From contig JACQGD010000084.1 in NCBI GenBank assembly GCA_016199685.1, positions 1-15,019 of the forward strand: a DNA stretch of 15,019 nucleotides. Direction: 5' to 3'. Within the stretch, counting starts at the first letter, position 1. The number at the start of each line of letters is the position of its first letter. A program made the translations under genes and the position numbers. Below, in pieces: positions 7,557 through 13,450 of this stretch. Source of the stretch: Candidatus Saccharimonadota bacterium (GTDB lineage Bacteria; Patescibacteriota; Saccharimonadia; Saccharimonadales; Saccharimonadaceae). Below the pieces are notes generated by a model. It made no database searches. It worked only from the letters and a program-made list of their open reading frames with translations, and was not told the DNA's origin.

Positions 7557-7937
7557 ATGGAAACAAAATCATTATTATTTGGATTAATCGGATTTATGCT
7601 TGGTGGACTACTTGTGTCTGTTGCGGCAACCAGCGCAGGCAAGACAGAGACAGCCACCAATCAGAGCAATATTTTAATGAACGAAATGACAGAATCGTTG
7701 AAAGATTTAAAAGGTGATGAGTATGATAAAAAATTCATAGCGCATATGATTGATCATCATCAAGGTGCAATTGACATGGCCAAGCTTTCGGAGGAGCGTG
7801 CAAAACATGACGAAATTAAAAAGCTATCAAATAACATAATCTCCACTCAAGAGATGGAGATTTCAGAAATGAAAAAGTGGCAATCCAATTGGGGCTATTC
7901 ACCGTCAAATGGCAGTCACTCAATGTCGGAGCATTAA
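7557..7937 (+). CDS. DUF305 (CopM-type) metal-binding protein, membrane anchored
   Basis: This 126-residue protein has an N-terminal membrane anchor or uncleaved signal (about 5-25) and one DUF305 domain (about 48-113). It shows the conserved FIAHMIDHHQGAIDMA run, with H67-H68, and the closing KKWQSNWGY. Characterised DUF305 proteins such as cyanobacterial CopM bind copper outside the cytoplasm through His and Met residues. Ribosome site GGAG lies 5 bases before ATG. The tail (residues 117-126) adds Met and His. It probably buffers copper on the outer face of the membrane. It is the shorter, intact relative of the double-domain protein at 8527-9120. Confidence 0.88.
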   Translation: METKSLLFGLIGFMLGGLLVSVAATSAGKTETATNQSNILMNEMTESLKDLKGDEYDKKFIAHMIDHHQGAIDMAKLSEERAKHDEIKKLSNNIISTQEMEISEMKKWQSNWGYSPSNGSHSMSEH

Positions 7938-7938
7938 T

Positions 7939-8160
7939 ATGGATTCAACACATCATCATCACGCTGAACATTCACACCAAATACCAGAAGATCATAAGGC
8001 TATCTGTCCTGTCACTGGGGATACAGTAGATATTGCGGTAACGGAAAATGCTGGACATGTAAGAGTGTATAATGGTAGGAAGGTATATTTTTGCTGCGCT
8101 GGATGCGTAAAAGTATTCGATAATAAACCGGAGAATTATATTGTTAAAGAAAATCATTAA
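7939..8160 (+). CDS. Small YHS-domain protein with His-rich N-terminus
   Basis: This 73-residue cytoplasmic-looking protein starts with a His-rich segment (MDSTHHHHAEHSH). A YHS domain follows, with Cys23 (CPVTGD), the YNGRKVYFCCAGC stretch and Cys52, Cys53, Cys56. YHS domains are found in copper ATPases and heavy-metal proteins and bind metal through these cysteines. GGAG is 7 bases before the ATG at 7939, overlapping the end of the DUF305 gene, so translation is probably coupled. An in-frame ATG exists upstream at 7909 but it lies inside the DUF305 coding region and lacks a site. It probably acts as a small metal chaperone or buffer taking the place of CopZ in this operon; that role is an inference. 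Confidence 0.87.
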   Translation: MDSTHHHHAEHSHQIPEDHKAICPVTGDTVDIAVTENAGHVRVYNGRKVYFCCAGCVKVFDNKPENYIVKENH

Positions 8161-8479
8161 TATCGTATTCTTAGCTGCATTATTCAGTACTGTTAGTATC
8201 GTTAGTCATGCATCAGCGATGCCTTCGAGCATGCATCATAGTTCCGCACATGGTACTCCCGCTAATTGCGCAACCATCTGTCTGAACGCGCCTACGAATG
8301 ACTCAAAACGTGAGATACCGGCAAACAAAGATGAGGATGACAATCCAGAAATACCATATTTTCTAAAATTCGAATCCGCACAGACTGGCTGGTTTGCTGA
8401 AAAAAAATTCACTCCTAGAGTTATCGAACAGGAAGACAAGGTGCCTATATATCAGCTTTGTTGTGTTTTACGAGTATAG
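8141..8479 (+). CDS. Small secreted His/Cys protein, unknown function, TTG start
   Basis: This 112-residue protein has a good signal peptide: KK at 3-4, hydrophobic 6-21, and likely cleavage after SHASA at residue 26. The mature part starts with a Met/His/Ser-rich stretch (MPSSMHHSSAHG), then NCATIC (Cys43, Cys47), an acidic centre and a C-terminal Cys-Cys pair (107-108). I do not recognise a family. His, Met and paired cysteines together with its place in a CsoR-controlled operon suggest an extracytoplasmic copper-binding protein. The start is TTG at 8141, inside the last 20 bases of the YHS gene, with GGAG 7 bases upstream; no ATG start would keep the signal peptide. Confidence 0.72.
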   Translation: MLKKIINIVFLAALFSTVSIVSHASAMPSSMHHSSAHGTPANCATICLNAPTNDSKREIPANKDEDDNPEIPYFLKFESAQTGWFAEKKFTPRVIEQEDKVPIYQLCCVLRV

Positions 8480-8485
8480 AATCCC

Positions 8486-8510
8486 ATTACTTTATTTAAT
8501 AAAAAGTAAT
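8486..8510. repeat. AT-rich inverted repeat before the double-DUF305 gene
   Basis: ATTACTTT (8486-8493) pairs perfectly with AAAGTAAT (8503-8510) around a 9-base loop. It sits just upstream of the GGAG ribosome site of the next gene. It may be an RNA processing or attenuation element, or chance in AT-rich sequence. Confidence 0.4.
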
Positions 8511-8526
8511 TACTGGAGAATATGTA

Positions 8527-9120
8527 ATGAAACAACAAAGAACTTATAAGATTTTAGCTATAATTATCGTTTTATTAGCAATCGGTGGCGTAGCAGCTGC
8601 GTACTACATATCACGCGCGAATGTGTCGACGAACGACAGCATGCAGGGCATGGATCACAGCACGATGACTATGTCAGATAAGACTAATGAATCTGAAACC
8701 TACAAAAAATATGCAGCACTGAAAGGTGAGGAGTACGACAAAGATTTTGTCGCCAACATGATCGTACATCATGAAAGTGCAATGAATATGGCAGAAATGA
8801 CACTCGCATCTGCCAAACATCAAGAATTAAAAGATCTTGCGACAAGCATTAATGCATCTCAAGGTAAGGAAGTTATGGATATGCGTTCATGGCAAACAGC
8901 TTGGGGTTACCCGGCAACTTCAGGTCACAGTATGACAGGTATGATGGAGGCTGGTCATTCTATGGAAGGTATGGAAGACATGAACGCCGCTCTCGTTGGC
9001 TTAACAGGTGACGCGTTTGATAAAAAATTTCTAGAGCTCATGATCGAGCACCATCAAGGTGCAATAGACATGGCAAAACCTGCATCTTCAAATGCCGCAC
9101 ACCAGGAGGTCAAAGACTGA
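8527..9120 (+). CDS. Double DUF305 copper-binding protein, second domain truncated
   Basis: This 197-residue protein has an N-terminal membrane segment (about 8-27), a Met/His linker, a complete DUF305 domain (about 59-127, ending WQTAWGY, with H81-H82), a second Met/His-rich linker (GHSMTGMM, GHSMEGME), and the first part of another DUF305 domain (154-197, H175-H176). The second domain stops at HQEVKD followed by TGA. Normal DUF305 domains continue with LAxxI.xxQ...W. The bases after the TGA still encode AKTIRATQ in the same frame, so the ancestral gene seems to have been longer. GGAG is 8 bases before ATG. The first domain should still bind copper outside the cell membrane; the second may be damaged. 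Confidence 0.85.
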   Translation: MKQQRTYKILAIIIVLLAIGGVAAAYYISRANVSTNDSMQGMDHSTMTMSDKTNESETYKKYAALKGEEYDKDFVANMIVHHESAMNMAEMTLASAKHQELKDLATSINASQGKEVMDMRSWQTAWGYPATSGHSMTGMMEAGHSMEGMEDMNAALVGLTGDAFDKKFLELMIEHHQGAIDMAKPASSNAAHQEVKD

Positions 9121-9344
9121 GCAAAGACGATTAGAGCTACACAACCAACACAACTCTATCATGGAGACTCCCAAGTCAAGTCAAAATATGTAGAGTAACT
9201 TTATATGGAGCGCTCGCCGTATCGCTATACTGGCTTATCGATGCCTCCTTACTAATAATACGAAATTTAGGTGCGTCACTCCCTACTGCACTAGATAACA
9301 TTTATCTGACTCTACTCCCTCTGGTAACTATTATTGCCACTGCC

Positions 9345-9749
9345 ATGATAGCTCTACTAGGATCGTCATCGAAAAGAATGGATATATTAAGCAAAAATAC
9401 ACTCATCGCTACTTTTGTCTCTACTCAGTTATATTATCTTGCGACTCAGGCGGTACAATTTAGTAGAGATGTTGCGTATATCGAATCACCATGGCTGGCT
9501 TTTCTAGAAATAGCTGCGAGTCCGCTTTTGATAACATCAATTTGCTACTGTCTTTTTAGTAAAATAGGAAACAAACTTGAAGGAATATATTACGCAGTGC
9601 TATTTGGTGTAGCTATAGGAGTAGTTGTTGAATTGACATGGGGACTGATATTGACCAGTCAGCTCATTCTAACGAATGAAGTTAAACTTATTGTTTTAAT
9701 AGTATGGATGTTTTGTTTTTGTGGCAAACATGAGCTACCGTTTAACTAA
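9345..9749 (+). CDS. Unrecognised polytopic membrane protein, start uncertain
   Basis: The first ATG gives 134 residues, but the same frame is open from 9135 and encodes at least two more convincing hydrophobic helices (about 9198-9263 and 9297-9350). The true protein is therefore probably longer, about six helices. No ATG, GTG or TTG occurs in this frame between 9135 and 9345, so either a rare start is used or the beginning was lost or shifted by a mutation. Later helices lie near residues 18-38, 47-69, 79-105 and 112-128. I do not recognise a family. It follows the copper genes and may be the last, possibly decaying, member of that operon. Confidence 0.5.
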   Translation: MIALLGSSSKRMDILSKNTLIATFVSTQLYYLATQAVQFSRDVAYIESPWLAFLEIAASPLLITSICYCLFSKIGNKLEGIYYAVLFGVAIGVVVELTWGLILTSQLILTNEVKLIVLIVWMFCFCGKHELPFN

Positions 9750-9772
9750 ACATATACTGTCACAAGCTAAAC

Positions 9773-9781
9773 TGGTAGAAT
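9773..9781 (+). promoter_or_regulatory. Extended -10 promoter of the XRE gene
   Basis: TGGTAGAAT is an extended -10 element (TG, one base, TAGAAT at 9776-9781). It ends 10 bases before the ATG at 9792, leaving almost no leader. No clear -35 box and no Shine-Dalgarno are seen. Confidence 0.42.
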
Positions 9782-9791
9782 ACATACTAGA

Positions 9792-10010
9792 ATGAGCGAT
9801 AAACAAAACAAACTAATACAGATTGGTGAGAATATCCGAAAGGTGAGGGTCAAAAAGCACCTGACTCAAGCCGATGTCGCAGAGAAATCAGGCATTAGCG
9901 TCAACTACTATTCTCGTATAGAGCGGGGAGAAGTTAATCAGTCGGTGGAAACTCTTGAGGCAATACTGACAACATTAAAAACTAAGTCGTCGGATATTCT
10001 TCCCTTTTAA
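9792..10010 (+). CDS. XRE-family helix-turn-helix regulator
   Basis: This 72-residue protein is a single HTH_3/Cro-CI domain (about 11-66). Its pattern is IGENIRKVRVKKHLTQADVAEKSG, then ISVNYYSRIERGEVNQS, with the TQADVA and YYSRIERG stretches marking helices 2 and 3. There is no ligand or toxin domain. Such small regulators control neighbouring genes or themselves. No Shine-Dalgarno precedes the ATG; the -10 element just upstream suggests a leaderless message. Its last 29 bases overlap the end of the opposing gene at 9982-10209. Confidence 0.9.
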   Translation: MSDKQNKLIQIGENIRKVRVKKHLTQADVAEKSGISVNYYSRIERGEVNQSVETLEAILTTLKTKSSDILPF

Positions 10011-10209
10011 CTACACTAGCTTTTTTGAACTGATCATAAAATAATTCAAGTTTGTCTGGATCGGCATTACGCGAATTTTTCTTAAGGTAAACTAAGAAGT
10101 TAATAGCAGTGTTTGCATTTGCATTCGAGGGGTCCAGAATGCCCAAGATACGTACCGTACGCTCAATATCTTCTTTATTTATGTCGTATCCTATATCACT
10201 CATACCCAT
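9982..10209 (-). CDS. Small hypothetical protein opposing the XRE gene
   Basis: This 75-residue, acidic and mostly helical protein has no signal peptide or membrane segment. The start at 10209 has a good ribosome site (GGGAG, 9 bases before ATG); the ATG two codons later is an alternative. It converges on the XRE gene and the two coding regions overlap by 29 bases at their ends. I do not recognise a family. The order XRE regulator plus small protein recalls toxin-antitoxin pairs, but those are normally co-directional, and nothing here shows a toxin fold. Confidence 0.6.
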   Translation of the reverse strand: MGMSDIGYDINKEDIERTVRILGILDPSNANANTAINFLVYLKKNSRNADPDKLELFYDQFKKASVVKREEYPTT

Positions 10210-10308
10210 AGTATATCACTCCCTTTATTTATGCGTCCTTAGAAATAATTTCATCTGATTGACAGTATCACAAGAGTCCGTCCGTCGCATTATTTCAATG
10301 CTATTGTT

Positions 10309-10336
10309 TTGGGACAAGATATTACCATGTTATTAT
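10309..10336 (+). promoter_or_regulatory. Possible orphan promoter
   Basis: TTGGGA (10309-10314) and TATTAT (10331-10336) are 16 bases apart, and TG one base before the -10 makes it an extended -10 element. No coding frame follows before the terminator at 10475-10515. Confidence 0.35.
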
Positions 10337-10342
10337 GCTACG

Positions 10343-10515
10343 CATCCTCGTTTTCTTTCTGAGTTTGAAGTACTATTCTGTCATTAATACATCTATATCC
10401 TGATTCATGCATAATATCGTGTATCTTAATTATATCTGGATATAGTGAGTTCCAGGATTGGTCCACTTGGCTCACCACGAAAACAGCTCACCCAAAAGGT
10501 GGGCTTTTTTCGTGG
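10343..10515 (+). ncRNA. Candidate small non-coding RNA
   Basis: The 329 bases between 10209 and 10539 contain no convincing gene. They hold a possible promoter (10309-10336) and a strong terminator (10475-10515), which together predict a transcript of about 170 bases. An internal inverted repeat, TATATCC (10394-10400) with GGATATA (10438-10444), could form its main hairpin. No known RNA family is recognised. The support is only the promoter-hairpin-terminator layout. Confidence 0.28.
10475..10515. terminator. Strong bidirectional intrinsic terminator
   Basis: An inner stem AGCTCACC / GGTGGGCT (10485-10492 and 10498-10505, loop CAAAA, one G-U pair) is followed by a T-run to 10510. An outer arm CCACGAAAA (10475-10483) pairs with TTTTCGTGG (10507-10515). 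The A-run before and T-run after the stem let it work on both strands. It would end the minus-strand hxlR-like gene (stop at 10539) and any plus-strand transcript arriving from the left. Confidence 0.82.
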
Positions 10516-10538
10516 TTAGTTTTCATACAAAACGGATA

Positions 10539-10874
10539 TCAAGAGATATCGTCAACATGCTTTATTGCCCACTCACGAACATGCTTGATAGGTTCGTTAA
10601 GGCTGACACCAAGCGGAGTGACGGAATAGGTGACACTTACAGGTACGGTTGGCTCAACTGAACGATGGACAAAGCCATCCTTTTCTAGGCTTCGTAATGT
10701 TTGTGTAAGCATTTTTTGTGACACACCGTCGACCTTACGTCGTAATTCATTAAATCTGTACGGCTTATCTGCGAGTGCTCCAATTATTAAGGCCGTCCAT
10801 TTGTCAGATATCCGTTCGAGAATCACTCGTGTAGGGCATTTAGAATTATAGATATCGTAATTGGCATCATTCAT
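10539..10874 (-). CDS. HxlR-family winged-helix regulator
   Basis: This 111-residue MarR-like winged-helix protein of the HxlR family shows the signature CPTRVILERISDKWTALIIGAL, then RFNELRRKVDGVSQKMLTQTLRSLEKDGFV and the beta wing to about residue 88. Cys13 sits where the redox- or quinone-sensing cysteine is found in YodB, HypR and similar members. It is divergent from a quinone oxidoreductase gene, and the shared region holds a perfect inverted repeat. The obvious reading is a repressor relieved by quinones, aldehydes or oxidants acting on Cys13. That is inferred from well-studied homologues. The ATG at 10874 has only a weak ribosome site. Confidence 0.93.
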   Translation of the reverse strand: MNDANYDIYNSKCPTRVILERISDKWTALIIGALADKPYRFNELRRKVDGVSQKMLTQTLRSLEKDGFVHRSVEPTVPVSVTYSVTPLGVSLNEPIKHVREWAIKHVDDIS

Positions 10875-10911
10875 AATATAAGGTTACCCGAAAGTGCCTT
10901 CTTCCGCAAAT

Positions 10912-10952
10912 ATACTAAGTTACTTATAGTGACTATGTAGGTAACTTAGTAT
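10912..10952. promoter_or_regulatory. Operator: perfect 12-bp inverted repeat between hxlR-like and qor-like genes
   Basis: ATACTAAGTTAC (10912-10923) and GTAACTTAGTAT (10941-10952) are exact reverse complements separated by 17 bases. The centre contains ATAGT-G-ACTAT and a -10-like TATAGT (10925-10930). The right arm ends just before the GGAGG of the oxidoreductase gene. Placement and symmetry suit two HxlR dimers or one dimer pair covering both promoters. Confidence 0.8.
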
Positions 10953-10964
10953 TTGGAGGAAATT

Positions 10965-11888
10965 ATGAACGCAGTCGTACGAGATAAGAGTGCGCCACAA
11001 CTTGTTACATTTAAGGATATACAGCGACCCAGTGCTGATGACGGTCAGCTACTCATTAAAGTTGAAGCAACTTCTATAAATAGAGGGGAATTGTCACTTT
11101 TGAAAAATCGTCATGATGGATGGATGCCGGGACAAGATTTTGCAGGTACTGTCGTAGCGTCTTCGTCAAATAACCATGATATAGAGATAGGTACGAGAGT
11201 TGTTGGCCTGGCGCAAGGTGGTGCGTGGTCTGAATATCTTACCATAGCCTCAACTGATGTAACAACGTTACCGGACGCGGTGTCATTCCAAGAAGCTGCC
11301 GCTCTCCCGATGGCAGGCCTGACAGCTTACAGGACAATACGAAAAGCAGGGTCACTTTTAGGTAAGAGTGTGCTCATAACAGCTGGCGGTGGTGGGGTAG
11401 GCGCATACCAGACTCAAATTGCAGCACTCGCAGGTGCGAGGGTCACTTCCATTATACGCAACAAAGAACTGCGTGAAAAAATGCGTGAGCGATTACCAGA
11501 TCATGAAATCATTTCAGCAATTAACGAAGCGTCTCAACAATTTGATCTCATTTTTGAATCAATTGGCGGAGAGATGCTTACGAACGCAATTAAGAAGCTT
11601 GCGGAAAACGGTAAGATCATTGTATTTGGAAATACGAGTGAGAAAAAGTCATCGATCGATCTGTTTGATTTTATACCTGGCCACGAGAATGGTCAGCTAA
11701 TCACCTATATGTCATACGCAGATACTGCGCCAATAGGTAAAGACCTGAATTTTTTACTTGATTATGTCACTGCAGGTAGCTTACGGTGTTTAGATGTAAT
11801 AGAATTTCCTATAAAAGATATCCATAAGGCTCTTGCCGGATTGAGCGACGGTAGTTTAAGAGGCAAAATCATTCTTAACATCAAATAA
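10965..11888 (+). CDS. Zinc-independent quinone oxidoreductase (MDR family)
   Basis: This 307-residue medium-chain dehydrogenase/reductase has a GroES-like N-terminal half (PGQDFAGTVV at 55-64) and a Rossmann half with the dinucleotide loop AGGGGVG at 140-146. Structural-zinc cysteines are absent and the length is short, as in the NADPH:quinone oxidoreductase/zeta-crystallin branch. These enzymes reduce quinones or reactive carbonyls using NADPH. ATG at 10965 has GGAGG 5 bases upstream. An in-frame TTG at 10953 is part of that ribosome-site region and less likely. It is expressed away from the HxlR regulator across the inverted repeat, so induction by electrophiles is expected. Confidence 0.92.
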   Translation: MNAVVRDKSAPQLVTFKDIQRPSADDGQLLIKVEATSINRGELSLLKNRHDGWMPGQDFAGTVVASSSNNHDIEIGTRVVGLAQGGAWSEYLTIASTDVTTLPDAVSFQEAAALPMAGLTAYRTIRKAGSLLGKSVLITAGGGGVGAYQTQIAALAGARVTSIIRNKELREKMRERLPDHEIISAINEASQQFDLIFESIGGEMLTNAIKKLAENGKIIVFGNTSEKKSSIDLFDFIPGHENGQLITYMSYADTAPIGKDLNFLLDYVTAGSLRCLDVIEFPIKDIHKALAGLSDGSLRGKIILNIK

Positions 11889-12008
11889 TATGTTCGTAGT
11901 TGAATCCTAGATCTTGCAATCCTGATACAAAAACAGCTAGATCACCCTTCAGAGTGTTCCATCTACAGTCTATCTGGATCACCGAGATTGAATTACGGAT
12001 ATAGAAAG

Positions 12009-12038
12009 TGCCTAGAGGCTAATAGTGGCCTTTAGGTA
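12009..12038. repeat. Stable hairpin in the gap before the rdgB remnant
   Basis: TGCCTAGAGGC (12009-12019) pairs along its full 11 bases with GCCTTTAGGTA (12028-12038), with two G-U pairs and an 8-base loop. A further arm CGGATA (11997-12002) could pair with TATCCG (12037-12042) as an alternative fold. No T-run follows, so it is not a standard terminator. The rest of 11889-12087 shows nothing else I can name. Confidence 0.45.
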
Positions 12039-12087
12039 TCCGAATTCGTTATACTATTATCAACTGAAACCTAACAAGGAGATATAG

Positions 12088-12294
12088 TTGGCGACTGAAA
12101 TATTATTTGCAACCGGTAATTACAGAAAAATCAACGAAGCTAATAGTACGCTGGAGAGCTACGGTATCGTGGTTAAACCGATAAAAATTGAAGTTGACGA
12201 AATCCAGCACCACGACCCAAGCGAGATAACAAAGGCAAAAGCACGAGCGGCTTTTGCAATACTAAATCAACCCATACGCAATAGCTATCTTTGA
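12088..12294 (+). pseudogene. Truncated RdgB/HAM1 non-canonical purine NTP pyrophosphatase
   Basis: The frame starts at TTG (AAGGAG 6 bases upstream) and encodes 68 residues: ILFATGNYRKINEAN, the (S/T)GNxxK substrate loop of the HAM1/RdgB family, then an EIQ...DPSEITKAKARAA segment matching the next conserved block. Full enzymes have about 190 residues and continue with a D-(T/S)-x2 catalytic block. Here the frame breaks after residue 60. Frame +1 continues with IAIFDSVIS, which resembles that block, and a third frame has YFTQDFL near 12325. Several small deletions or shifts thus seem to have destroyed the gene before the hairpin at 12365. The start region still looks expressible, so a short peptide may be made. 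The enzyme normally removes dITP/XTP from nucleotide pools. Confidence 0.7.
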
Positions 12295-12364
12295 TAGTGT
12301 TATCTCATTCCGTTGCAATATTTCACCCAAGACTTCCTTATAAATCGAGAGGGTTAGGGTCATT

Positions 12365-12404
12365 AAAGAAAAAAGCTCAGGCTATAGCTTGGACTTTTTT
12401 CTTT
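12365..12404. terminator. Bidirectional-type terminator hairpin
   Basis: AAAGAAAAAAG (12365-12375) and CTTTTTTCTTT (12394-12404) are exact reverse complements. Between them the bases fold further (TCAGGCTA with TAGCTTGG, G-U pairs included). An A-run on one side and a T-run on the other give a near-symmetrical intrinsic terminator that closes the rdgB remnant. It lies just before the promoter of the next gene. Confidence 0.72.
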
Positions 12405-12443
12405 GGACGGTCTTTACATCCTTTTAGTCATTCGACCATGCCT

Positions 12444-12452
12444 TGCTATACT
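12444..12452 (+). promoter_or_regulatory. Extended -10 promoter of the 2H phosphoesterase gene
   Basis: TGCTATACT is an extended -10 element (TG, one base, TATACT at 12447-12452) that ends 7 bases before the ATG at 12460. Transcription would start at or within a base or two of the A of ATG. No Shine-Dalgarno is present. Confidence 0.5.
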
Positions 12453-12459
12453 AGCTATA

Positions 12460-12936
12460 ATGACATACTCACAAAAATACTGCCTAGTTCACTTCATAAA
12501 ACCCGTTCAGAACGGAATGCAATTTCACATGTCAGAGTGGCCGCTCCATGCAACACTTGCTGATGTATTTGCGATTAATCGCCGAAGCTCTCACATCGAT
12601 GAGATACTGGCTTCAAAATTCTCACATCATCCTTCAGTCAAAACAACCGCAATGCAGGGTTCAATTTTAGGTACAACGCATGTTGTGTTGCTCAATAAGA
12701 CCCCAGAACTGCTCAGTCTACACGCCGAAGTAATTACCATACTCGAAGAGAGCGATGCCATCTTTAATACCCCTGAATTTAACAAAGCAGGCTTCATCCC
12801 GCATAGTACCATTCAACAGAACGAACGTGTGAATATAGGAGATGTCCTTGAGATTAATTCACTTTCACTCGTCGATATGTTTCCCGACGATGACTGGCAG
12901 CAACGAAAAGTACTCTCTACGTTCAATTTTTCTTAA
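12460..12936 (+). CDS. 2H phosphoesterase superfamily protein (2'-5' RNA ligase / cyclic phosphodiesterase fold)
   Basis: From the ATG at 12460 this is a 158-residue protein with two H-x-(S/T) motifs: HAT at 30-32 (PLHATLADVF) and HST at 115-117 (FIPHSTIQ). The pair, about 85 residues apart in a protein of this size, defines the 2H superfamily. Its members hydrolyse 2',3'-cyclic or 2'-5' phosphodiester bonds in RNA or nucleotides. The exact substrate cannot be inferred. The frame is open to a TTG at 12403, but this lies in the terminator stem and has no ribosome site. The -10 box just before 12460 supports the shorter start and a leaderless message. Confidence 0.82.
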   Translation: MTYSQKYCLVHFIKPVQNGMQFHMSEWPLHATLADVFAINRRSSHIDEILASKFSHHPSVKTTAMQGSILGTTHVVLLNKTPELLSLHAEVITILEESDAIFNTPEFNKAGFIPHSTIQQNERVNIGDVLEINSLSLVDMFPDDDWQQRKVLSTFNFS

Positions 12937-13127
12937 TTCAGGTTATTACATAGATCTCTGCTTTATACTTACGTTTGCGTATGACTCAGTAACACTGGTA
13001 TCATTCATAAGTTGTCAAAGTCGCAGTAGTAATTAACTCCTTTGTCACGCACATACTAGCTGAATATATAGCCCCCGCAATTCGCTGTAGATCACTTGAT
13101 AGTGCCCTCACTATTTCGTGACCTGCA

Positions 13128-13190
13128 GCGAAGATTACGTAGTCTCCGTAGTCTGTACGCAGGCCTCGACATACCGTCGAGGAGCTTCGC
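13128..13190 (+). promoter_or_regulatory. Structured leader of the small secreted peptide gene
   Basis: CCTCGAC (13164-13170) pairs perfectly with GTCGAGG (13176-13182) around a 5-base loop. A longer-range pair GCGAAG (13128-13133) with CTTCGC (13185-13190) would enclose it. The whole structure ends about 11 bases before the GGAAAG ribosome site. It could control translation or stability. The remaining part of 12937-13211 has no gene that I can support. Confidence 0.42.
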
Positions 13191-13211
13191 ACTACACAAA
13201 GGAAAGACACC

Positions 13212-13433
13212 ATGCTCAAAAAGGCCAGGAACTTCATCACTGCCATGTTCGTTACGGCGGCTCTTCTTTTGGGAAGTGTCGTAGCCGCTTCAGTCGCGGC
13301 ACCCGCTACGGCCAACGCCGCAACGTGTTACTACGTCTTGAAAGACCCGTGCGGAGGAGCAAAGAAGAAGCTCTGCTACTACGAGAACGACCTCAGAACC
13401 GGTAAGAGAGTTTATCGCTGCATCTACTACTAG
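13212..13433 (+). CDS. Small secreted four-cysteine peptide, unknown
   Basis: This 73-residue precursor has a classical signal peptide: KKAR at 3-6, hydrophobic 11-30, and likely cleavage after ATANA at residue 36. The mature part is about 37 residues, with cysteines at 39, 47, 55 and 70, several lysines and arginines, and many tyrosines (two CYY motifs and a YY end). Two disulfides are likely. GGAAAG stands 6 bases before ATG. Base composition and codon choice (GCC, CTC, AAG, TAC) are GC-richer than in neighbouring genes, which suggests recent transfer, perhaps from an actinobacterial host. I recognise no family. A secreted toxin/bacteriocin, adhesin or host-directed peptide are all possible. 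Confidence 0.68.
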   Translation: MLKKARNFITAMFVTAALLLGSVVAASVAAPATANAATCYYVLKDPCGGAKKKLCYYENDLRTGKRVYRCIYY

Positions 13434-13450
13434 AGGCCTTCTGCACTTCT

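Noticed and set aside
8480..8526. AT hairpin at 8486-8510 as a transcription terminator
   Set aside because: The stem has only two G-C pairs and no T-run follows; the next gene has a normal ribosome site and probably belongs to the same operon.
9112..9135. TGA after HQEVKD read as a sense codon (UGA recoding as in some CPR lineages)
   Set aside because: Reading through gives only a short unrelated tail ending at TAA, and the VirB6-like gene clearly uses TGA as its stop within an ATGA overlap. A nonsense or deletion event is simpler.
10440..10478. tRNA-like 3' end (GTTCCAGG...CTCACCA) before the terminator
   Set aside because: No T-loop consensus, no matching acceptor stem and no anticodon arm can be folded upstream.
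12291..12563. 90-residue plus-strand frame across the rdgB remnant and terminator
   Set aside because: It runs through the terminator stem, has no ribosome site and shows no domain; it is an out-of-frame echo of the decayed rdgB gene and the 2H gene.
13001..13315. 104-residue minus-strand frame over the small secreted peptide gene
   Set aside because: It is antisense to the gene with a signal peptide and ribosome site, and has no supporting start signal itself.
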